In this document: positions 8,511 to 15,990 of the stretch, one piece after another
Position numbering within the stretch: position 1 is the first letter of the stretch
Layout: each line of letters opens with the position of its first letter
Origin: Microseira sp003486305
GTDB taxonomy: Bacteria; Cyanobacteriota; Cyanobacteriia; Cyanobacteriales; Aerosakkonemataceae
Assembly (NCBI GenBank): GCA_031969655.1
Contig: DALYJX010000107.1
Coordinates: 1-23,654, forward strand
Reading direction: 5' to 3'
Length of the DNA stretch: 23,654 bases
Made by a program: the position numbers and the translations under genes
Notes under the pieces: generated by a model
The model's database searches: none
Told to the model about the DNA's origin: nothing
The model's input: the letters and a program-made list of their open reading frames with translations, nothing else

Positions 8511-9434
8511 CTAGTGAGTCCATTCCCAATAGCTTTGGCTCCAATCTTCCCGATAATGGAAAACCCCTTTCCAATCATCAAAACCTACAAAGTCATTCAG
8601 GTTTGGAGCTTTGTTTAGATCTCTGATCATGTAAAGCGGTTTATCTCCATAAAAAGATCCCCACATCGTATAACTGCTGGGAGGCCCCATAATATAGTCG
8701 CATTCTGCTAAGGAGTACATGTCTTCAATAATTTGGTTATTGCCAAAATAGTAATCAAACTCAGCTAATAAGTTTGGATCTTGCTTGGCGTTAGAACAAA
8801 TTAAAAATCTTACCTTTTTATCGGGAAACAACTGTTTAACTGAGGCCATGACTTTAACATAGTCCTCGCTTTGGTAAAAATATCTACCGCTTTGATGCTG
8901 CTGGTAATCTCCTTGACGGATATGGATTCCAATTAAAATATCAGCATCTTTCCTCATAGTAGAAATTAATTTATCTACATTTTGTCTGTACTTTTCTAAA
9001 GGCTTGAAGTATTCTCTAATTGCTTCCCTATGTTTGCGTAAATTTGGGATATCTTGGACAAACCATCCATCTCTCAAGAGCCACCCTTGCATAAAGGTTA
9101 TTGAGTTGGCTTTAACTTGTTCGGTTACTTTAGAGTCGCTCCAGTTAAATGGCTTTTCTCTAGTGATGTCGATTAACTTGAATAGTTTGCTTTGAGCCAA
9201 ATAGCGATTAAATTGATAGTATTTTATACGTAACCAACGATTGGCTTTTATTTTGATGGGTGGCGGTGGATAGGCACAGAATAAATCGTTGGCTGTGGCT
9301 TGGAAAAACTCAGCATATTCATCAAAGGCCGGATTCAACAACCACAGGTTATTCTCCCTGGCGAAGGCAATATAATGAGCAAACAGTAGCAGTCTGTTAC
9401 CTAGTTGTCCGGATTTAGCAGCTATTACCAACAT
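8511..9434 (-). CDS. GT11-like (alpha-1,2-fucosyltransferase-like) glycosyltransferase
   Basis: This 307-residue protein opens with SGQLGNRLLLFAHYIAFA (8-25), the GNRL...F GDP-fucose fold start. Residues 168-177 contain IGIHIRQGDY, corresponding to the HxRRGD donor-binding motif of GT11, GT23 and GT37 fucosyltransferases, but with Gln in place of the second Arg. Later motifs are FLICSNAKQD and the C-terminal DMYSLAECDYIMGPPSSYTMWG, which fit the family's phosphate-binding end region. Start ATG 9432-9434 is preceded by GAGGA. The gene is 95 bases below galE and 35 bases above the unknown gene. It likely fucosylates the glycan; a different GDP-sugar donor is possible. Confidence 0.8.
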   Translation of the reverse strand: MLVIAAKSGQLGNRLLLFAHYIAFARENNLWLLNPAFDEYAEFFQATANDLFCAYPPPPIKIKANRWLRIKYYQFNRYLAQSKLFKLIDITREKPFNWSDSKVTEQVKANSITFMQGWLLRDGWFVQDIPNLRKHREAIREYFKPLEKYRQNVDKLISTMRKDADILIGIHIRQGDYQQHQSGRYFYQSEDYVKVMASVKQLFPDKKVRFLICSNAKQDPNLLAEFDYYFGNNQIIEDMYSLAECDYIMGPPSSYTMWGSFYGDKPLYMIRDLNKAPNLNDFVGFDDWKGVFHYREDWSQSYWEWTH

Positions 9435-9486
9435 TTATGCATTCCTCAAAATTATTGACTGGAAACTAACAAATTAGGGGGAGAAT

Positions 9487-9514
9487 CAGACCGTCAGGAT
9501 TTTCTGACAGTCTG
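9487..9514 (-). terminator. Stem-loop after galE, possible attenuator or weak terminator
   Basis: An 11-bp stem with one mismatch, CAGACCGTCAG (9487-9497) against CTGACAGTCTG (9504-9514) with a 6-base loop, sits 15 bases beyond the galE stop and before the GT11 gene. No U-tract follows on the minus strand, so it may only reduce read-through or mark an RNA-processing site and need not end the transcript. Confidence 0.4.
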
Positions 9515-9529
9515 GTCATCTTTAACAGC

Positions 9530-10528
9530 TTAGCCGTGACGTTTTTGGTGCCACTTCCAAGCATGGGATAGGATATCTTTGATCTCTGGGTATTGCGGTT
9601 TCCAGCCCAAGATTGTCCGGGCTTTGTCGCTGCTACCGACTAAGGCGGGGGGATCTCCGGGGCGGCGATCGCATTCAATTACCTTAATTTCTCGTCCGGT
9701 GATTTCCCTTGCAGCATCAATCACTTCTTTTACCGAGAAGCCCAAGCCATTTCCTAAGTTGAACGCACCGCTGTTACCGCCTTGTAAAAGATATTCCAAC
9801 CCCAAAATGTGAGCATCTGCCAAATCGGAAACGTGGATGTAATCTCGAATACAAGTGCCATCTGGTGTAGGATAGTCCGTGCCGAAAATAGATATAGACT
9901 CGCGCTTACCCATAGCAGTCATCAGCACCAGGGGAATTAAGTGAGTTTCCGGATCGTGATCCTCGCCCAACAAGCCTTCGGGATCGGCACCGGCGGCGTT
10001 AAAGTAGCGGAAACAAACCGACTTAAAGTCATACGCCGGATCGAAATCGGCGAGAATTCGTTCCACCATTAGTTTAGTGGCACCATAGGGATTGATCGGA
10101 TCTTGGGGATGATCTTCGGGAATCGGCACGATTTTTGGCACGCCGTAGGTAGCACAAGTGGAAGAAAAGACAAATTTCTTCACAGATGCTGCGATCATAG
10201 CCTCTAGGAGCGTGAGAGTACCGATGACGTTGTTGCGGTAGTATTTAGCCGGATCGGTGACCGACTCGCCTACGTAAGCATAGGCGCTAAAGTGCATCAC
10301 TGCGTCGATGTGGTGAGTCGAGAAGAGGCGATCTAGGAACGGGCGATCGCTTGTATCTCCCACTACCAACTCCGCCTTTAACACATCCTCAACGATATCG
10401 CGATGTCCGTAGACCAAGTTATCTAGAACGACGACGCCGTACCCTGCATGTTGAAGTGCTTTAACCGCATGAGAGCCAATATAACCTGCGCCCCCGGTAA
10501 CGAGAATGGTTGGTTTATCCTGTGACAC
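9530..10528 (-). CDS. galE: UDP-glucose 4-epimerase
   Basis: This 332-residue extended short-chain dehydrogenase interconverts UDP-glucose and UDP-galactose using bound NAD. It shows the Rossmann motif TGGAGYIGSH (11-20), DNLVYGH (36-42), the catalytic FSSTCATYG segment (121-129) with Thr124 at the Ser/Thr position, and YGATK (148-152) giving the Tyr148/Lys152 pair. PYGATKLMVERIL and SFRYFNAAGA-like CFRYFNAAGADPEG are typical GalE. The start is a GTG (10526-10528) with a good GGAAGG ribosome-binding site just upstream. It is the most upstream gene of the minus-strand glycan cluster and would supply UDP-galactose to it. HIP1 sites at 9665 and 10343 mark it as native-like, unlike the genes below it. 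Confidence 0.97.
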   Translation of the reverse strand: MSQDKPTILVTGGAGYIGSHAVKALQHAGYGVVVLDNLVYGHRDIVEDVLKAELVVGDTSDRPFLDRLFSTHHIDAVMHFSAYAYVGESVTDPAKYYRNNVIGTLTLLEAMIAASVKKFVFSSTCATYGVPKIVPIPEDHPQDPINPYGATKLMVERILADFDPAYDFKSVCFRYFNAAGADPEGLLGEDHDPETHLIPLVLMTAMGKRESISIFGTDYPTPDGTCIRDYIHVSDLADAHILGLEYLLQGGNSGAFNLGNGLGFSVKEVIDAAREITGREIKVIECDRRPGDPPALVGSSDKARTILGWKPQYPEIKDILSHAWKWHQKRHG

Positions 10529-10674
10529 TTTTAAACCTTCCTGCTGTGCTATGTTTTACGAATTTGGCGCTTTGTTGGCGCGAAATCTACATTACTTCCA
10601 AGGCAACTGGGGGGCATCTATCCTGCTTCATAACTTCTACAATGCGTTACTAACCTAACACCGTGCGGTTGTCG

Positions 10675-10941
10675 TCAGTCAACGATCTTCAGCCGACCCG
10701 CTTGAATGTAGTCAAATATACGATTAATTTGGCGGCGGTCTTCGTCGGTGAGATCGTAGTCAGAGAGAACCGCAGATATGAGCTTGAGGTGATCCTGACG
10801 GCTGATTTGTTTGGCAGAAAAGATCTGCTCTATCATTTGCTTTACGGCTAAGTTTGATTTACGGGGAGCGGCTTTGGTCATCAGCAGTGGTTTCCTATTC
10901 GGCTTATATAATTTTCCCTGTTGATCTACTTTATTTATCAT
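10675..10941 (-). CDS. Small conserved cyanobacterial protein of unknown function
   Basis: This encodes 88 residues: a basic N-terminus, then a helical region KQMIEQIFSAKQISRQDHLK and a C-terminus DEDRRQINRIFDYIQAGRLKIVD. Small proteins ending in a similar INRxFDxLQxGxLxVVD pattern occur widely in cyanobacteria as I recall them; none has a function I can name. Start ATG 10939-10941 has AGGA six bases upstream; an internal Met at residue 21 is the alternative. There is no signal peptide or membrane segment. It is divergent from gloB (134 bases apart) and lies 146 bases upstream of galE, whose transcription it could precede. Confidence 0.75.
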   Translation of the reverse strand: MINKVDQQGKLYKPNRKPLLMTKAAPRKSNLAVKQMIEQIFSAKQISRQDHLKLISAVLSDYDLTDEDRRQINRIFDYIQAGRLKIVD

Positions 10942-11075
10942 TCCAGATCCTATTTGGATTTAAGTATTATTTAGGTACGCTTAGGCAAAGCTCGGATGAG
11001 GAAACTGTAAAAAATACGTAAAGATTCGCTCTCAAGTATCCCCTTCTCCCTGAATACGCAAAGGAGACAGTTTAC

Positions 11076-11849
11076 ATGCAGGTTTACCGGCTTGAAGCCC
11101 TGTCAGACAATTACGTGTTTTTACTGCACGATCCGGAACAAAATATCGCCGCTGCGGTCGATCCGGCAGAAGCTGAGCCAGTATTGCGGCAATTGCAAGC
11201 CTTGAAGGCGGAATTAGTCGCGATCTTCAATACGCACCATCACGGCGACCACGTAGGCGGGAATTCGCAGCTAATGCAGCATTTTCCCCAGGTTCGCGTT
11301 TATGGGGGGGCAGAGGATGCGGGTAGAATTCCGGGACAGCAGGTATTTTTGACCGAAGGTTGCTTTGTCGAGTTCGCTGGCAAAGTTGCGGAGGTTTTCT
11401 TCGTTCCCGGACATACCCGCGCCCATATCGCTTACTATTTTCCGCCAGATGCCCCCGATGAACCAGGGGATCTATTCTGCGGCGACACGTTGTTTGCGGG
11501 TGGGTGCGGCAGATTGTTTGAAGGCACTCCCGCCCAAATGGTTGCTTCCCTCACCAAATTGCGCGCTCTACCGGATAATACTAGGGTATGGTGTGCCCAC
11601 GAATACACGTTGAGGAATTTGGAATTTGCCCTGACGGTGGATGGTGCAAACCAGGATTTACAAGAAAGATACGCCGAAGTTAAGCAAGCGCGCAGTCGGT
11701 CAGAAGCGACAGTACCATCGATGTTGGGGGTAGAAAAAAGCACAAATCCCTTTTTGCGGTGGGATGTGCCGGAGTTACAAGCGGCGGCGAAAAGCGCCGA
11801 TCCGGTGCAGACGTTTGCGCGGATACGGGGAATGAAAGATCGGTTTTGA
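11076..11849 (+). CDS. gloB: Hydroxyacylglutathione hydrolase (glyoxalase II)
   Basis: This 257-residue metallo-beta-lactamase-fold hydrolase completes methylglyoxal detoxification by splitting S-lactoylglutathione to lactate and glutathione. The metal ligands are all visible: THHHGDH (H54, H56, D58, H59), PGHT (H113), CGDT (D137) and CAHEYT (H175). The C-terminal substrate domain ends normally with FARIRGMKDRF. Length matches the family. Start ATG is preceded by a strong AAGGAG (11061-11066). It is followed 89 bases later by rplI on the same strand. The close relative ETHE1/persulfide dioxygenase is less likely given the C-terminal glutathione-binding region. Confidence 0.95.
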   Translation: MQVYRLEALSDNYVFLLHDPEQNIAAAVDPAEAEPVLRQLQALKAELVAIFNTHHHGDHVGGNSQLMQHFPQVRVYGGAEDAGRIPGQQVFLTEGCFVEFAGKVAEVFFVPGHTRAHIAYYFPPDAPDEPGDLFCGDTLFAGGCGRLFEGTPAQMVASLTKLRALPDNTRVWCAHEYTLRNLEFALTVDGANQDLQERYAEVKQARSRSEATVPSMLGVEKSTNPFLRWDVPELQAAAKSADPVQTFARIRGMKDRF

Positions 11850-11938
11850 GGCGGGCGTACCCGGTTGCGATCGCTCTCGGTATTTCGATACGATTGTATG
11901 TTCGGGCTGGGAACGCATTACCCGATAGAGGAAAAGTC

Positions 11939-12397
11939 ATGCCGAAACGCATTCAATTAGTTTTAACTCAGGATGTCACCAAGCTGGGAAGATCCGGCGA
12001 TCTGGTGGAAGTAGCTCCAGGCTACGCTCGCAATTATCTACTGCCCAAAGGGCTTGGGGTCAATGCAACGCCAGCCATTCTCAAGCAAGTAGAACGGCGT
12101 AGAGAGCAAGAAAAGCAACGCCTGTTGGAAGAAAAGAAAGTTGCTATTGAGCGGAAAGCCGCGATTGAAGCATCCGGTAGCTTCACCATCAGCAAGCAGG
12201 TGGGGAAAGAAGATGCCATTTTCGGTACCGTCACCGAACAGGAACTGGCAGAAGCGATTGGCGCTCGCACGGGTCAGGAAGTCGATCGGCGCGGTATTAC
12301 CCTACCCGATATTCGCAAAGTTGGTACTTACAAAGCCGACATCAAACTGCATCCAGAAGTTACCGCAACGGTAGAAGTTCAAGTAGTGGCAGGCTAG
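11939..12397 (+). CDS. rplI: 50S ribosomal protein L9
   Basis: This 152-residue protein binds 23S rRNA near the L1 stalk base. The N-terminal domain MPKRIQLVLTQDVTKLGRSG and the signature GDLVEVAPGYARNYLLPKGL are diagnostic. A charged central helix (about residues 48-75) links to the C-terminal domain ending VEVQVVAG. The reading frame is open further upstream, to 11759 inside gloB, but the ATG at 11939 gives the conserved start and has GAGGAAAA just before it. It precedes dnaB, an order conserved in many bacteria. Confidence 0.97.
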   Translation: MPKRIQLVLTQDVTKLGRSGDLVEVAPGYARNYLLPKGLGVNATPAILKQVERRREQEKQRLLEEKKVAIERKAAIEASGSFTISKQVGKEDAIFGTVTEQELAEAIGARTGQEVDRRGITLPDIRKVGTYKADIKLHPEVTATVEVQVVAG

Positions 12398-12471
12398 TTG
12401 CTAATTGCTAATTGCTAATTGCTAATTGTTCAGAGCTTTTGAGCGTTAGCCATTAGCCATTAGCCATTAGG
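12398..12471 (+). repeat. Opposed heptamer arrays between rplI and dnaB
   Basis: Immediately after the rplI stop come four head-to-tail TTGCTAA heptamers (12398-12425). After an 18-to-25-base spacer come three CATTAGC-type heptamers (12451-12471), the last being CATTAGG. The two arrays are near-reverse complements, pairing at six of every seven positions, so the transcript can form a long imperfect hairpin. Short tandem repeats of seven bases (STRR) are known from cyanobacterial genomes. The dnaB ribosome-binding region begins in the last heptamer. Confidence 0.85.
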
Positions 12472-12482
12472 TATTGTTAATT

Positions 12483-13832
12483 ATGGCTGACGAATTAAAT
12501 TTACCCGGGGCGAGCGATCGCTTACCTCCCCAAAACGTCGAAGCGGAGGAAGCGATCTTAGGCGGCATTCTCTTAGATCCAGAAGCGATGGGGCGCATTT
12601 ACGACCATCTGAGTCCTGAAGCCTTTTCCTTAGAAGCTCATAGAATCATTTATCGAGCCGCAACGTTTCTCCACACTCAAGGCAAGCCAACGGATTTAAT
12701 GAGCGTTACCACCTGGCTTGCTGACCACAATTGTTTGGAAAAAGTCGGCGGCACTAATAAATTAGTGCAATTGGTCGATCGCACGATATCCGCAGTCAAT
12801 ATAGACCAGTATGCGGCACTGGTAATGGATAAATATCTGCGCCGCAAATTAATTAATGCCGGTTATAAAATTACCGATTTAGGTTTCAAAACAGCCGTCG
12901 AATTACCGATTATTCTCGACCAGGCAGAACAGGAAGTTTTTAGCATTACTCAAGAACGACCCGCACAAGGTTTAGTTCCCATTTCCGATACGCTGATTCA
13001 TACATTTCAAGATATTGAAAATCGCCAAGAAGGCCAAGTATTACCAGGTCTGTTGTGCGATTTTTACGATTTAGATGCGATGACGGGCGGTTTTCAGCGT
13101 TCCGATTTAATTATTGTCGCTGGTAGACCGTCAATGGGAAAAACAGCTATCTGCTTAAGTATTGCTCACAATATCGCTAATCGTTATAAACTACCCATTG
13201 CTATTTTTAGCTTAGAAATGTCAAAAGAGCAATTGGTACAGCGATTGCTGGCAAGTGAAGCAGGTATTGAAAGTAATTATTTACGATCAGGAAGAATTAG
13301 TCAAAATCAGTGGGAATCTTTGAGCCGCGCCATCGGAAATTTATCTGAATTACCTATTTTTATTGACGATGCGGCGAATATTACCGTCACAGAAATGCGG
13401 AGTCAAGCGCGTCGCCTCCAAGCAGAAAACGGTGGAGAATTGGGATTAGTTTTAATCGATTACTTACAATTAATGGAAGGCGGCGGCGATAACCGCGTCC
13501 AAGAACTGTCAAAAATTACCCGCAGTCTTAAAGGTTTAGCCCGCGAACTTAACGTTCCCGTTATTGCTTTATCTCAGTTAAGTCGCAGCGTAGAAGCACG
13601 CACTAACAAGCGTCCGATGATGTCAGATCTTCGCGAAAGTGGATCTCTTGAACAAGACGCGGATTTAGTTATCATGTTATATCGCGAAGAATATTATATG
13701 CCCGATACTCCTGACCGAGGCATTGCAGAAGTGATTATTTCTAAACACAGAAATGGCCCGACGGGGACGGTTAAGTTATTATTTGATTCCCAGTTTACGC
13801 GATTCCGAAATTTGGCTTCTCCCAAGCGTTAA
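12483..13832 (+). CDS. dnaB: Replicative DNA helicase DnaB
   Basis: This 449-residue hexameric helicase unwinds DNA at the replication fork. The N-terminal primase-binding domain (about 1-160) begins with LPPQNVEAEEAILGG. The RecA-like domain has Walker A GRPSMGKT (214-221), IFSLEMSKEQL, Walker B LVLIDYLQLM, VIALSQLSRSVEAR and DLRESGSLEQDADLV. The ATG at 12483 is chosen; a TTG at 12474 in frame is unlikely. Only a weak AGG (12469-12471) precedes it, inside the heptamer repeat. Many cyanobacterial dnaB genes contain an intein at or near the P-loop; this one is uninterrupted. HIP1 site at 12513. Confidence 0.97.
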   Translation: MADELNLPGASDRLPPQNVEAEEAILGGILLDPEAMGRIYDHLSPEAFSLEAHRIIYRAATFLHTQGKPTDLMSVTTWLADHNCLEKVGGTNKLVQLVDRTISAVNIDQYAALVMDKYLRRKLINAGYKITDLGFKTAVELPIILDQAEQEVFSITQERPAQGLVPISDTLIHTFQDIENRQEGQVLPGLLCDFYDLDAMTGGFQRSDLIIVAGRPSMGKTAICLSIAHNIANRYKLPIAIFSLEMSKEQLVQRLLASEAGIESNYLRSGRISQNQWESLSRAIGNLSELPIFIDDAANITVTEMRSQARRLQAENGGELGLVLIDYLQLMEGGGDNRVQELSKITRSLKGLARELNVPVIALSQLSRSVEARTNKRPMMSDLRESGSLEQDADLVIMLYREEYYMPDTPDRGIAEVIISKHRNGPTGTVKLLFDSQFTRFRNLASPKR

Positions 13833-13846
13833 TCCCATTGGGAGAA
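13817..13846 (+). terminator. Hairpin spanning the dnaB stop codon
   Basis: A perfect 9-bp inverted repeat, TTCTCCCAA (13817-13825) and TTGGGAGAA (13838-13846), encloses a 12-base loop that contains the dnaB TAA (13830-13832). There is no T-tract afterwards, so it is a weak terminator candidate or a 3'-end stabilising structure. Confidence 0.4.
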
Positions 13847-13867
13847 ACCAACAAATTGCTATTTAAT

Positions 13868-14035
13868 TCAAGTTGCTAGTTATAAGTGTCATGGGTTGCT
13901 CGCATTGCTAATTGCTAATTGCTAATTGCTAATTGCTAATTGCTCATGGGAATATTTTTGAGTTCTACCATTAGCCATTAGCTATTAGCCATTAGCTGTT
14001 AGCATCCCTAAAAAGATAACTAGCAAATTGCGTTA
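13868..14035. repeat. IR-bounded heptamer element between dnaB and the FKBP gene
   Basis: The ends are inverted copies of a motif close to CAAGTTGCTAGTTAT: left 13868-13883, right 14016-14032 as its reverse complement with a few changes. Inside are five perfect ATTGCTA heptamers plus one variant (13904-13945), and then five CATTAGC-type heptamers (13969-14003). The two arrays have equal copy number and pair imperfectly. The element fills the gap between two converging genes, and its right end runs into the FKBP stop codon (14033-14035). It may serve both genes as a bidirectional transcript end. Confidence 0.8.
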
Positions 14036-14569
14036 TTTAACTTCTAGCAATTCCACATCGAATATGAGAGTGGCATTGGGGGGAATAACTCCACCCGCAC
14101 CGCGAGCGCCGTAACCCAAATCTGGGGGGATAATTAACTGACGGCGTCCGCCGACTTTCATCGTACCAACGCCTTCATCCCAACCTTTAATTACTTGTCC
14201 GACACCTATAGTGAAATCGAAGGGACGCTTGCGATCGCGCGAACTATCAAACTTGGAACCATCTTCCAAAGTGCCCGTATAGTGTACCGTCACCCTCTGA
14301 CCTCTCGAAGGCGTCGCCCCAGTTCCTTCTTCGATATCGATATACTTCAGTCCAGAAGGCGTCGTGACAGTTTCTTTACCCGCAGTTTCATCAGTCATAG
14401 TATTGCTCGCAATTATGGTATTGTCGTTCGTTGCGTCTGCGACGATCGCAGCTGGCGTTTGGGAAACTTGCGATGCGATCGCTGTTTTCTGACCCCCGCC
14501 GATTTGAGCCACCACGATGACCAGAAAACAGACTACCACGACCCCAAAGCTGATTAAAATTCCTCTCAT
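14033..14569 (-). CDS. Membrane-anchored FKBP-type peptidyl-prolyl isomerase
   Basis: This 178-residue protein has an N-terminal hydrophobic anchor (MRGILISFGVVVVCFLVIVV), a Thr/Ala/Asn-rich linker to about residue 63, and one FKBP domain. The domain shows VTVHYTGTLEDGSKFDSS, PFDFTIGVGQVIKGWDEGV, GGRRQLIIPPDLGYG and PPNATLIFDVELLEV. The active-site pocket residues (Y, F, D, the IxxW-type segment, Y and F) appear kept, so proline isomerisation in the periplasm or thylakoid lumen is likely. The ATG at 14567-14569 has GAGGG upstream; an in-frame ATG 11 codons earlier (14602) lacks one. It lies 70 bases downstream of the phasin-like gene on the same strand. The stop codon lies in the right end of a heptamer repeat element. 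Confidence 0.93.
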   Translation of the reverse strand: MRGILISFGVVVVCFLVIVVAQIGGGQKTAIASQVSQTPAAIVADATNDNTIIASNTMTDETAGKETVTTPSGLKYIDIEEGTGATPSRGQRVTVHYTGTLEDGSKFDSSRDRKRPFDFTIGVGQVIKGWDEGVGTMKVGGRRQLIIPPDLGYGARGAGGVIPPNATLIFDVELLEVK

Positions 14570-14639
14570 CGGTTTGCCCTCACATCGGACGCCGTTTAAC
14601 ATATCACGCCAAGGAGTCCGATAGTCTATTTGACATCGA

Positions 14640-14963
14640 TTAACGCCAAAGTTTGTTTTCTAAGTCGCGTACTTGACGTTCGAGACGATCTATGCGTCCC
14701 CGCAATTCATCTACTTCTGACTGGCGGGCGACTCCGAGATCTTGCAACATATTACGCATCTGGCGCTGCATTTGAGCTTCAAAGTTACCTTTATCCGACC
14801 CCAGCTGCTGCATCATATCATCTACGAATGCCTTAGCTTGGTCGGGATTGATTTTACCCTCTTTGACCCATTCATCGCTGACTTCGCGGATTTTATCGGC
14901 GACCAAAGTCGTCGTGCCAATACCAATCATCATTAATTGTTTCATCCAGTTGTTGTTATCCAT
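14640..14963 (-). CDS. Phasin-like coiled-coil protein
   Basis: This 107-residue, Gln/Met-rich, highly helical protein starts with MKQLMMIGIGTTTLVADKIR and ends in a coiled coil (about 78-107) with heptad pattern VDELRGRIDRLERQVRDLE. The order, a short hydrophobic helix, then VSDEWVKEGKINPDQAKAFVDD, then the coiled coil, matches cyanobacterial proteins called phasin family or granule-associated. A polyhydroxyalkanoate granule role is not shown by anything in this window, and those names may be over-annotation. ATG at 14961-14963 is preceded by AGGAAA. It may be co-transcribed with the FKBP gene below it. Confidence 0.82.
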   Translation of the reverse strand: MDNNNWMKQLMMIGIGTTTLVADKIREVSDEWVKEGKINPDQAKAFVDDMMQQLGSDKGNFEAQMQRQMRNMLQDLGVARQSEVDELRGRIDRLERQVRDLENKLWR

Positions 14964-15450
14964 GCTGCTTTCCTGTTATTTGGTTATAAAGGCGGCCTCA
15001 CCGATGCCATCAAGTCATGCTGGCGCGCGATCGCATTCTGGCATCCAGTATCATTGTATGAACTCCTCTGTCCTGCTGTGTGAGGGGGATTTCCGCACCG
15101 CATGGGAAAATGATTAGACTGTTGAGTAACTCTGTGCGATCGCCCATTGCTGTCCCCGCTGCAGAAATCCGTTTTCGGTTCAACTTCGACCACCGTATCT
15201 TTACGTATATTTGTTAAAATTTCACGATATTTACTTTGGCTCAGGTTAACTTAGTATCATCGTCGAAGCATAAAAACAAAGTTTTTAAATCAAGCTGCAA
15301 ATCTCGTAAACTTATCTAATTTTTTCCGATTTCCCAATTTGGGTAATACTTCAAGCAATAGCGGTTCAAACAAATCTGAGATTGGTAGGTTGGTAAGTTT
15401 GTTTGTCGAGGCGATACTGGATCAACATTACAGCGGATAGCAGCCGTATG

Positions 15451-15522
15451 AAGTAGAGCATTTTTGCTTCGTTTGTGTAGCTGCACTCTTAAGGGTGCAG
15501 CTACACAAACGAAGGTCTACCT
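15451..15522 (-). repeat. Long palindromic element, copy 1 (upstream of RTX)
   Basis: The core is a near-perfect palindrome (15467-15514) with arms of 20 bases around a CTTAAG centre, so the whole core can pair apart from one T-G. Outside it, AAGTAGA (15451-15457) pairs with TCTACCT (15516-15522) at six of seven positions. A further AGCGG/CCGCT pair near 15432 and 15537 may mark an outer end. Read on the minus strand, its core and flanks align with the element at 22495-22566. It looks like a small non-coding mobile or REP-like hairpin element. Confidence 0.82.
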
Positions 15523-15621
15523 CACTCGATTGCAAGCCGCTATAAACTGTTTATCAAGATACCTTGAATGGGTGAAGCCTGACTGGTTTAATTCTTGTTT
15601 AACTGTAAATAGATCGATAAA

Positions 15622-15810
15622 TAACGCAAGTTGCTAGTGATAAAATTTGCGATCGCTAATTGCTAACTGCTAATTGCTAATAACCCAAGTTGCTAGTTAT
15701 AAACTTGGGGGTTGCTCATTGCGAGCTTGCTCATAAAGGATTTTTACTCACAGCTTGCCATCAGCCATTAGCCATTAGCTGCCAATCAGGTAACTAGCAA
15801 CTTGAGTTAA
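15622..15810. repeat. Composite IR-bounded heptamer element
   Basis: Two direct copies of the end motif, TAACGCAAGTTGCTAGTGAT (15622-15641) and TAACCCAAGTTGCTAGTTAT (15681-15700), face one inverted copy, TAACTAGCAACTTGAGTTAA (15791-15810). The second and third match at 18 of 19 positions. TAATTGC-type heptamers lie between the first two (about 15655-15680) and CATTAGC-type heptamers before the third (about 15764-15780). This looks like one element nested in or joined to part of another. Confidence 0.8.
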
Positions 15811-15867
15811 AAATTGTTTCTGTAAACGGCTAATACTGACATTTTTAGCCGTAGGTTTGCATCTATT

Positions 15868-15990
15868 TAACGCAAGTTGCTAGTTAGATCTAAGCGGACT
15901 GGTAATAGGTAATAGGTAATGGGTAATTGCCAATAGCAGACCACCTATAAATCCAATTAACAATTAGCAATTAGCAATTAGCAACTTGGG
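15868..15990. repeat. IR-bounded heptamer element just upstream of RTX
   Basis: The left end TAACGCAAGTTGCTAGTTA (15868-15886) is mirrored by TAGCAACTTGGG (15979-15990). Inside are four GGTAATA-type heptamers (15901-15928) and a run of CAATTAG heptamers (about 15954-15983) that passes without a break into the right end motif. It ends 39 bases before the RTX start codon, so it lies in or beside the RTX promoter or leader. Confidence 0.75.

Noticed and set aside
11759..11938. N-terminal extension of L9 starting inside gloB
   Set aside because: Conserved L9 begins at the ATG at 11939 with a good ribosome-binding site; the extension has no L9 similarity.
12483..13832. Intein in dnaB
   Set aside because: The Walker A region reads through normally and total length is that of an intein-free DnaB.
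14984..15193. Short open frames on both strands between the phasin-like gene and the repeats
   Set aside because: No good ribosome-binding site, odd composition and no recognisable motif.
12398..15990. Heptamer arrays as a CRISPR array
   Set aside because: The units are 7 bases with no spacers between them and come as opposed arrays; no cas genes are present.
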